Source: CAKVOD01 sp964606505
GTDB lineage: Bacteria; Bacillota; Clostridia; Christensenellales; UBA1242
Direction: 5' to 3'
Assembly (NCBI GenBank): GCA_964606505.1
Contig: CAZSGM010000002.1
Coordinates: 1-64,000, forward strand
Length of the DNA: 64,000 bases
A model generated the notes under the pieces. The model saw only the letters and a program-made list of their open reading frames with translations, had not been told where the DNA came from and did not search any database. Of this stretch, positions 15,807 through 21,927 are shown piece by piece. The translations under genes were made by a program, and so were the position numbers. Every line of letters starts with the position of its first letter. Positions within the stretch are counted from its first letter, which is position 1.

Positions 15807-17386
15807 ATGCAGTTATTTATGCTCGCTTTTCTTCGCACTCTCAAACTGAACAAAGTATTGAGGGACAATTAAGAGTTTGCAAAGAATATGCAGAACGAAA
15901 CAAAATAAATATTATAGGCGAATATATAGACAGAGCAACAACAGGAACAAATGATAATCGACCAGAATTTCAAAGAATGATTGAAAATGCAAGTAAAAAA
16001 GAATTTGAACAAATACTTGTTTATAAACTTGATAGATTTAGCCGGAATAAATATGATAGTGTTGTTTACAAGCATAAACTTGCACAATATGGAGTAAAAG
16101 TTATTTCTGCAACTGAAATAATAAGCGATACACCTGAAGGTGCTTTAATGGAAGGACTACTTGAAATGTTTGCTGAAATGTATTCAAAAGATTTAAGCCA
16201 AAAAGTTAAAAGGGGTATAAAAGAAAGCATATTAAAAGGCAATTTTATAGGTGGACAAATTCTTTATGGGTATAAAGTAGAAGATAAAAAAATACTCATT
16301 GACGAAACAACAGCACCAGCAATAAGATATTTATTTGAAGAATATGCAAACGGAAAAAGCAAAAAGCAAATTATAAGAGAATTAAACGAAAAAGGATATA
16401 AAACCAATAAGGGCAAATCAATAACTTATAATAGTTTTCAAAACAATTTATCTAATATTAAATATACGGGAATGTTCGATAATGGAAATTTACAAAACGA
16501 AAATTATTATCCTGCTATTATTAGCAAAGAACTATTTGACAAAGTTCAATTAAAACTTGCAGAACATAAGCACCAACCAGCAACACAAAAAGCAAAAGTT
16601 GAATATCTTTTAACAGGAAAAGCATTTTGCGGGTATTGTGGTTCGTCTATTGTTGGAATAAGTGGAACAAGTCATACAAATAAACAACATCATTATTATA
16701 CTTGTTCACAGAGATACAAAAAACATACTTGCAACAAGAAAAACGAAAACAAAGAATATTTAGAAAAATATGTCGTAGAACAAACTTTAAATTTTGTTTT
16801 AACAAAAGAACAAATAGAAAACATAGCAAACGGAATGCTTGAAAAATGGAATAAAAACTCAACAAGTATTAAAATAAAAGAATATGAAAAGCAACTTGAA
16901 AAGATTGAAAAAGATTTAGACAAATGCTTTGATATGTTTTTTAATGCTGATAATGAAGAAATGCAAAAGCGAATGAATGAAAAATCAAAAAGTTTATCAA
17001 TCGAAAAACAAGACATTCAAGAAGAATTAAAAAAACTAAAACTTGTGCAAGTAATCACACACACAAAAGAAGATGTCAAAAACTTACTTGCTGAATATTT
17101 AGACGGAAATATAAACGATATAGAATATCAACGAAAAATAATAAATAAATTTGTTAATAGTGTTTATATCTTTGACGATAAAATAGCAATTTATTATAAC
17201 TTGTTTAATCTTCGTAAATTCACTTTTGAAGAAGCAATAGATAATATTGCAGAAAACGAAAAGGTTTTTATTTCAAATGATATGCTCCGCCAAACAGAAC
17301 TGCGTTCGCACACGCGGTTCTTTTATTTTTGTTTAAAAGGCATTTCAGCAATTATAATACCAAGTCTAAGAGATATAAATAAATAG
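15803..17386 (+). CDS. Large serine recombinase (integrase)
   Basis: 527 residues. Resolvase domain: YARFSSHSQTEQSIEGQ with catalytic Ser10, then YKLDRFSRNKYD and the E-helix arginines. A recombinase domain follows (GYKVEDKKILIDE ... GKSKKQIIRELNEKG), then a zinc ribbon near 275-310 (FCGYCG ... CSQRYKKHTC) and a coiled coil (about 355-420). Such enzymes carry out site-specific insertion and excision without host factors; this one presumably put the element behind tRNA-Ser. The last 35 codons run through a tRNA-end-like sequence (CTCCGCCAAACAGAAC, 17285-17300), giving the tail RQTELRSHTRFFYF, so the gene's 3' end overlaps an attachment-type site. Translationally coupled to the repressor. Confidence 0.95.
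   Translation: MNAVIYARFSSHSQTEQSIEGQLRVCKEYAERNKINIIGEYIDRATTGTNDNRPEFQRMIENASKKEFEQILVYKLDRFSRNKYDSVVYKHKLAQYGVKVISATEIISDTPEGALMEGLLEMFAEMYSKDLSQKVKRGIKESILKGNFIGGQILYGYKVEDKKILIDETTAPAIRYLFEEYANGKSKKQIIRELNEKGYKTNKGKSITYNSFQNNLSNIKYTGMFDNGNLQNENYYPAIISKELFDKVQLKLAEHKHQPATQKAKVEYLLTGKAFCGYCGSSIVGISGTSHTNKQHHYYTCSQRYKKHTCNKKNENKEYLEKYVVEQTLNFVLTKEQIENIANGMLEKWNKNSTSIKIKEYEKQLEKIEKDLDKCFDMFFNADNEEMQKRMNEKSKSLSIEKQDIQEELKKLKLVQVITHTKEDVKNLLAEYLDGNINDIEYQRKIINKFVNSVYIFDDKIAIYYNLFNLRKFTFEEAIDNIAENEKVFISNDMLRQTELRSHTRFFYFCLKGISAIIIPSLRDINK
17295..17313. repeat. 19-bp direct repeat, left copy
   Basis: CAGAACTGCGTTCGCACAC. It matches 20389-20407 at 18 of 19 positions. It lies directly after CTCCGCCAAA, inside the 3' end of the recombinase gene, and is part of a hairpin GAACTGCG...CGCGGTTC followed by T residues. 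Confidence 0.8.
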
Positions 17387-17394
17387 TAATATAC

Positions 17395-17431
17395 AAAAAA
17401 GGTTGGATACAAAATGTACCAACCTTTTTGA
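17395..17431. terminator. Bidirectional terminator after the recombinase
   Basis: AAAAAGGTTGG paired with CCAACCTTTTT around a 12-base loop, 9 bases past the recombinase stop. It can also end transcription of the restriction gene coming from the right. Confidence 0.75.
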
Positions 17432-17561
17432 TTTTTATTTTTACAAACTTTATTTGCAAAACATTATATTGCACTCTATACACAACATTTGACAGTCTTG
17501 TTAGTTATTCTTTCTTTTATCTCAAAAAGAAATGCAACAAGTACTGTTTTTTATAAATAAA

Positions 17562-20006
17562 TTATATAATTATCGAAGAATATTTTAATGATTTTATATA
17601 ATTTTCCATAAATAAAAAGTTCGGTATTATTTCATTACCTTCTCTTATTACAGGTAGTAATAATTTTGTATTTTTAATTCTGTCCTGATTATATTTTCTT
17701 CCATAAGAGTATCTAAAATGTTCTTTATTAATTATAGTAGCAATAAATAAACCTATATAAACATTAAAGTTTTTAAACTTTGGATATAATTTTTCAACAT
17801 GATCCGAATATGAAAAATTTAAATTTTGATAAAAACATTTTCCACATGCTGCAGAATCAATTGTTAAACAATTTCCAAATGCCGAATATTCATCATAAAA
17901 ACCATTTGCTCCATTATTTTCAGAAGAGGTTGTAATATATGGAAAATTACCCTCTGGCAAATGAATTAAGTCTGATTTTGTCTTGCTTTTTTTATCTAAT
18001 ATCAAATCATTATCCTTGTATTCTGAACCAACATAAAAAAGTGAATGCAAATCAATAAAATCCCACATTGTATTATTTTTATAATTTACCAAAATTGGTT
18101 TATTACTTATATTATCTATTTGATTTGTATTAAATAGATATGAAACATAATCTTTTATTGTTTTTTCAAATAAAGGGGTCTTTACATCTGAGTAATCCGT
18201 CGGAAGATATGCTTCCACACTCCAATCATCATCCCCAGTTAGGGAACGAAGAACAGATGTTTTATTATCATCAATTCTTTCTCTATAATTATTTAACCAC
18301 TGTTCTTTTATATTAGACCAATTATTGTCTAAATCTGCTCGGCCTTCTATTTTGTTTTTTCTAAATCCATCATTTTTCCAATCCGCTAACCATGTTTTCA
18401 TGTTTGTTTCCTTATGTGGAATTTTTGCTGTAAATACCATAATACAAGTAACTGTACCAACATCAGAATTTATAAACAATTCAGGATTCATTGACATTAC
18501 TGCTTTTAAAGTGTGTTTTTGTAACAACTTTTTTCTCCAATCATTTTTTTCGAAACAACATCTTATAGGAACAATAGCTATACAAGTAGAACCTCTTTCT
18601 AAACATTCTAAATTATTATATATAAATTCTAACTCATTACGACCTTTTACTTTTATAATCTTGCCAGTATCCGAATCTTTTTTCTTATCTTTAGAATAAG
18701 GAGGATTTAAAAAACCAATAGTCGGTTTTAATTTCTTTATCTCTTCTGTTTTTTCAAAACAGTCACCATAAAGTATATTTGATTTTCCATCTCCTCTTAT
18801 CATCATATTAGAGCAAGCTAATGCAAACATCTTAGAATCAGCCTCAGTCCCAATAAGTTGATTATTGTAAATCATTTCTTTTTTCTTTAAATCATATTCA
18901 TCAGTAAGAGACAACATCCTCTTCATTGCAGAGATCAAGAATCCACAAGTTCCACAACAATTGTCATAAACAATACTATTTTCATTAACGTTCGCCAAAT
19001 CGACAAATAATTCAGTAATATGCATCGGTGTTAAAACGATACCCAAAGAAGCATCTCCATTCGCATACCTTAAAAATTCAGTATAAAATTTCCCTAAAAC
19101 ATCATAGTATTTGTAATTTTCTAAAAAGCCATCTTTAACTTTTTCTTTTATTTCCGTTATTAAATCTTTTAAAATTGTATTTTTTTGCCCATCAACATTT
19201 TCCAATAATGCAAGTTTTTCATTACTAGTTATAAATCCATAAGTTGAAAGCATATTTGCTTTTTTCGTTCCAGAAATATTATCATTTGATAAAACTCTAT
19301 TTATAGTTTCATATAAATTTTGAGCCAAATCAATTGGTTTTTCATATGAATTATAATATCTAACAAATGTTTGATCTTGAAGCGCAATTAATATTCCACT
19401 AATTAACAACGCACGAGAATCATGAGGAATATCAATACTGTGCAATTCTTCATTTAGTGTTCTCGCATAATCAAGTATTTCATGATAAGACTGCCTTTGT
19501 TTTATTGTGTCATTTTTATATAAGTCAATAATTCCATCAAAAGTATACATTAACTCATTAGATAATAATCTTGCAGTTTTTTCTTCTTTTAACTGAAGAA
19601 ATGTTGATATTTTAAAATCTGATATAGTTTCTCCACTTAACGCAATACTAACCACATCATACTCTTTAGATAAAAAACTTGAATAAAGTAAAACACCATC
19701 AACTGCATATTTATCATATGTTTGATGATCTTTTGATTCATGATACTTTGTACTCGCTTTTGTTTCACAAATGATAATTAATTGTTTTTCTTTATTGATG
19801 GAAATTATAAAATCGGGATATCCTTTTCCATTTCCTCTTTTAGATGCGTTTACTAACAGCTTGTCAATTTTAAAATTTTCTGATTTCTCATCTTCTAAAT
19901 AGCAATTTTCATTTGGGTTTTTATATACTTTGGTACTATATTTATATCCATTATTTTTCAATAATATTTCAAATAGTCTTCTAGAATTCATTTCATTAAC
20001 TTTCAT
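17562..20006 (-). CDS. Type IIG restriction-modification enzyme (nuclease-methylase fusion)
   Basis: 814 residues. The N-terminal nuclease domain has a PD-(D/E)xK pattern: YPDF (Pro64-Asp65) and ICETKA (Glu81, Lys83). A helical linker leads to an N6-adenine methylase: motif X-like LGIVLTP (321-327), an unusual motif I DNCCGTCGFL (348-357; usually DPxxGSGGFL) and motif IV NPPY (434-437). The C-terminal 180 residues resemble a single HsdS-type target recognition domain (WDFIDLHSLFYVGSEYK ... LPEGNFPYITTSSENNG). One chain can thus both cut and protect its site. It shares an operon with an AbrB-like protein (11-base overlap). The Cys substitutions in motif I are odd, but Gly positions are kept. 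A methylase-only orphan is unlikely because the nuclease residues are intact. Confidence 0.85.
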   Translation of the reverse strand: MKVNEMNSRRLFEILLKNNGYKYSTKVYKNPNENCYLEDEKSENFKIDKLLVNASKRGNGKGYPDFIISINKEKQLIIICETKASTKYHESKDHQTYDKYAVDGVLLYSSFLSKEYDVVSIALSGETISDFKISTFLQLKEEKTARLLSNELMYTFDGIIDLYKNDTIKQRQSYHEILDYARTLNEELHSIDIPHDSRALLISGILIALQDQTFVRYYNSYEKPIDLAQNLYETINRVLSNDNISGTKKANMLSTYGFITSNEKLALLENVDGQKNTILKDLITEIKEKVKDGFLENYKYYDVLGKFYTEFLRYANGDASLGIVLTPMHITELFVDLANVNENSIVYDNCCGTCGFLISAMKRMLSLTDEYDLKKKEMIYNNQLIGTEADSKMFALACSNMMIRGDGKSNILYGDCFEKTEEIKKLKPTIGFLNPPYSKDKKKDSDTGKIIKVKGRNELEFIYNNLECLERGSTCIAIVPIRCCFEKNDWRKKLLQKHTLKAVMSMNPELFINSDVGTVTCIMVFTAKIPHKETNMKTWLADWKNDGFRKNKIEGRADLDNNWSNIKEQWLNNYRERIDDNKTSVLRSLTGDDDWSVEAYLPTDYSDVKTPLFEKTIKDYVSYLFNTNQIDNISNKPILVNYKNNTMWDFIDLHSLFYVGSEYKDNDLILDKKSKTKSDLIHLPEGNFPYITTSSENNGANGFYDEYSAFGNCLTIDSAACGKCFYQNLNFSYSDHVEKLYPKFKNFNVYIGLFIATIINKEHFRYSYGRKYNQDRIKNTKLLLPVIREGNEIIPNFLFMENYIKSLKYSSIII

Positions 20007-20211
20007 GATTTTTCTCCTTTTTTTCTGTTGTTTTATTTCTTTTATCTTTTAAACTTATATTTAAGTTTTTTACGCTAGTTAAAACAACATTATTACCTTC
20101 AACGTAAAATGCGACACTCTCACCACTGTTGATATTTAAAATATCTCTAATTGCTTTGGGAATAGTTATTTGACATTTAGAAGAAAGAACCGCTTCCTTT
20201 AATTTATACAT
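19996..20211 (-). CDS. AbrB/MazE-like DNA-binding protein
   Basis: 71 residues. The swapped-hairpin core is SSKCQITIPKAIRDILNINSGESVAFYVEGNNVVL, followed by a Lys-rich tail. It has a strong GGAGG site and overlaps the restriction gene by 11 bases. Such proteins act as transition-state regulators or antitoxins; here it most likely times expression of the restriction-modification gene as a control protein. No toxin partner of the usual small size is next to it. Confidence 0.8.
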   Translation of the reverse strand: MYKLKEAVLSSKCQITIPKAIRDILNINSGESVAFYVEGNNVVLTSVKNLNISLKDKRNKTTEKKEKNHES

Positions 20212-20388
20212 TTTATTCCTCCATTTTCTTTACTTTCTTTACTTTTAAAGTATAACAAAAACACTTTCAAAAAGCAAATATATTTAAAACAAAATAATAA
20301 AATCTTTAATTTTAAGTGCTTATTAAAAAACAAATAGAATAGATTATTATAATTTTTCAGTTCAATATGATTTTATTACTCTACTAAT

Positions 20389-20407
20389 CAGAACCGCGTT
20401 CGCACAC
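20389..20407. repeat. 19-bp direct repeat, right copy
   Basis: CAGAACCGCGTTCGCACAC. With the copy at 17295 it encloses the restriction-modification pair (3.1 kb). Confidence 0.8.
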
Positions 20408-20469
20408 TGTTTTAAGCCTTATTTTACCTTAATTTGGCGAGGGTGAGAATTAACACTGTCCCGCCAAAC

Positions 20470-20510
20470 GAGAACAATCCGAACCCTTGTGGCTGGGTTG
20501 TTTTTTTTAT
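20470..20510 (+). terminator. Displaced terminator of tRNA-Ser(UGA)
   Basis: GAGAACAATCCGAACCC pairs with GGGTTGTTTTTTT across a TTGTGGCT loop. It is nearly the same as 43618-43656 behind tRNA-Ser(GCU), but is now 8.1 kb from its own tRNA. Confidence 0.7.
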
Positions 20511-20580
20511 AAGAAATAAAAATTATCTCAAGAAGAAATTGACTTTATCGAAACCAAAGTTAAATTTATAGAGTAAAAAG

Positions 20581-21012
20581 ATGGGGAAATGCAATATTAA
20601 TACAGACTTTGAAAATAAATATTTTATTATGAAAAATGAATTTGAAACTTATGTTGTAAAAAAGTGGGTTTATTCCATCAATGAAGAAAAATATAAAAGG
20701 TATTACAAAACGGCAATTGTACCAAGCGGGTTTGTTGTTTGTGCTCAAGATATCAATAATAATGTATGCAGAATTAAGTTTGATAACGATGACAAATATG
20801 TAACTTCAATAAAAGCACTAGGCGAATTCAATAAAATAATTGGAGATGTTTTGTCGTGTGATGAATACTATTTTTGTCAAGATGTAATTCCAGTTGTTGA
20901 TGAAAAAAACAAGGCATTGATAGATAAATATTATACTACAACTGATATGATAATTGGTAGTTCACAACTAACAAGAGAAGAAATTGAAAGGACAGAAAAA
21001 ATAGACAGCTGA
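20581..21012 (+). CDS. Unknown 143-residue protein
   Basis: Mixed alpha/beta, acidic protein: YVVKKWVYSINEEKYKRYYKTAIVPSGFVVCAQDINNNVCRIKFDN.... Not recognised. AT-rich like the island to its left, although it lies outside the tRNA-terminator edge. No clear Shine-Dalgarno; a second Met 16 codons later is no better. The next transcription unit starts 40 bases downstream with its own promoter. Confidence 0.55.
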   Translation: MGKCNINTDFENKYFIMKNEFETYVVKKWVYSINEEKYKRYYKTAIVPSGFVVCAQDINNNVCRIKFDNDDKYVTSIKALGEFNKIIGDVLSCDEYYFCQDVIPVVDEKNKALIDKYYTTTDMIIGSSQLTREEIERTEKIDS

Positions 21013-21050
21013 TGAAATTTTTAATTGAGTTAAAAATTATAAATAACTGC

Positions 21051-21078
21051 TTGCTTTATTTAAAAAACATAGTATAAT
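21051..21078 (+). promoter_or_regulatory. Promoter of the riboswitch transcript
   Basis: TTGCTT, 16-base spacer, TATAAT. The expected start is near 21085, at the first paired base of the riboswitch. Confidence 0.75.
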
Positions 21079-21082
21079 GTTG

Positions 21083-21174
21083 TTATCCATAAAGAGTATG
21101 CGAGGGACAAGCCCGTTGACCATACACCAACCTAACGTGAGTCAAGGTGGTAATGCTTGTGTGATGGGTATAAT
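21083..21174 (+). ncRNA. SAM-I (S-box) type riboswitch
   Basis: P1 strands TTATCCAT and ATGGGTATAA. P2 is GTATG / CATAC, closed around the hallmark AGGGACAAGCCCGTTGA (consensus AGGGACxxGCCCxxTGA). Then come CAACC and AAGGTGGTAAT (consensus CAACC ... AAGGTGCTAAT). The 3' strand of P1 (GATGGG, 21163-21168) can instead pair with CCCATC (21189-21194), the 5' arm of the following terminator. This is the classic arrangement in which bound S-adenosylmethionine allows termination. The P4 part departs from consensus, so a variant class is possible. Confidence 0.75.
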
Positions 21175-21187
21175 AAATGGAAACCAA

Positions 21188-21210
21188 CCCCATCCTTTCG
21201 ATGGGGTTTT
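21188..21210 (+). terminator. Riboswitch-controlled terminator
   Basis: CCCCATC-CTTTC-GATGGGG followed by TTTT. Its 5' arm competes with the riboswitch P1 3' strand. Confidence 0.8.
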
Positions 21211-21242
21211 ACTTGCTATTCTTTTGGGAATTGGAGGTATTT

Positions 21243-21509
21243 ATGATATTAAAAGATTTATTAAAAGACAAAGAAGAAGTTGTGATTGAATTGAATGAAA
21301 ATAATCGCCAGCAATTCTTAAAACAAGCAAAAGATGAAGGGTTTAAGTGGAATAGCAATAAGGGTATTCAAGAAAATGATGAATGTGCATTTCATATATC
21401 AATCAATAAAGATGGGTATATTGGAAATATATCTGCAATGTGTTATGCTAAGTCAGAAGAATTGCAGGCGTTGTCTAAATATCAGTATTGGCAAAATGGT
21501 TACCGTTAA
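21243..21509 (+). CDS. Unknown 88-residue protein under SAM riboswitch control
   Basis: Start at 21243 with GGAGG 5 bases upstream. Small acidic alpha/beta protein: FLKQAKDEGFKWNSNKG then ENDECAFHISINKDGYIGNISAMC. The pattern (helix, GFKW, beta hairpin with DGYIG) resembles small proteins of phages and plasmids, but I cannot name a family. It is the only gene between the riboswitch and a strong terminator at 21572, so it is the sole target. SAM-I riboswitches normally control methionine, cysteine or SAM genes; the sequence gives no link to those beyond the riboswitch. Confidence 0.7.
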   Translation: MILKDLLKDKEEVVIELNENNRQQFLKQAKDEGFKWNSNKGIQENDECAFHISINKDGYIGNISAMCYAKSEELQALSKYQYWQNGYR

Positions 21510-21571
21510 AAGAATGGGCGTTTTCTTAATTTGAGCAATTTTGAGAGTATTATAAGTTATATGTAGTTAGA

Positions 21572-21608
21572 TAAAAAAATCCGAGAGGGGGCTCTCGGAT
21601 TTTTTTGT
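21572..21608. terminator. Strong bidirectional terminator
   Basis: AAAAAAATCCGAGAG paired with CTCTCGGATTTTTTT around GGGG. Confidence 0.9.
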
Positions 21609-21783
21609 ATAAATCAAGTAACAGTTTTTAACTTTTTAATGTTGTATTTAAGTCGTTTGCACTTTGAAAATTTATTGAATTTTCTTAGGGGAAACGCTTT
21701 TTTTAGTTTGTTAACTATTTAGTTTATTAAAAATTTTTTGTATTTTATTTTGGGCAATGTTATTTTTTTGGGGCGGGGCGGAC

Positions 21784-21877
21784 GCCATTTTTGAGTAATG
21801 CCATTTTTGAGTAACGTTATTTTTTGGGGAAACGACGTTTTTGTGCAACGCTATTTTTGAAAATGCGTTTTTTGAAT
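21784..21877. repeat. Degenerate ~16-bp tandem repeat
   Basis: Units GCCATTTTTGAGTAAT, GCCATTTTTGAGTAAC, then increasingly diverged (GTTATTTTTTGGGGAAAC, GACGTTTTTGTGCAAC, GCTATTTTTGAAAAT, GCGTTTTTTGAAT). It lies just past the 3' end of the leucine-rich-repeat gene. Nothing else is seen in 21609-21927. Confidence 0.75.
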
Positions 21878-21927
21878 AGGTTTACTGCTTTTTAATATTG
21901 CAACAATTTTTAATGACGTGAATGTTA

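Larger units (their letters stand above)
12332..20460. mobile_element. Composite integrated element behind tRNA-Ser(UGA)
   Basis: The left edge is the tRNA CCA end (CCGCCAAA, 12326-12333). The right edge is a second CCGCCAAA at 20461-20468, which is followed by GAGAACAATCCGA...GGGTTGTT. The other tRNA-Ser (43525) is followed directly by almost the same sequence as its terminator, so the tRNA-Ser(UGA) terminator appears to have been displaced by about 8.1 kb. The interior is much more AT-rich than both flanks and holds an HUH Rep, Cro/CI-like regulators, a large serine recombinase and a type IIG restriction enzyme. The restriction part is bracketed by 19-bp direct repeats, suggesting two nested or sequential insertions. 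No conjugation or virion genes are seen. Confidence 0.8.
20212..20580. other. Right end of the element and displaced tRNA terminator
   Basis: Contains the right copy of the 19-bp repeat (20389-20407), then TTTGGCG...CGCCAAA inverted arms (20444-20468). The CCGCCAAA edge and GAACAATCC...GGGTTGTTTTTTT (20461-20508) follow, matching the terminator behind tRNA-Ser(GCU). Just before the next gene, 18 codons reading LSQEEIDFIETKVKFIE and a stop may be a gene remnant. Otherwise empty. Confidence 0.65.

Noticed and set aside
21140..21160. AAGGTGGTAATGC resembling the T-box AGGGTGGNACCGCG
   Set aside because: No specifier stem, and the rest of the leader fits the SAM-I pattern and its P1/terminator switch.
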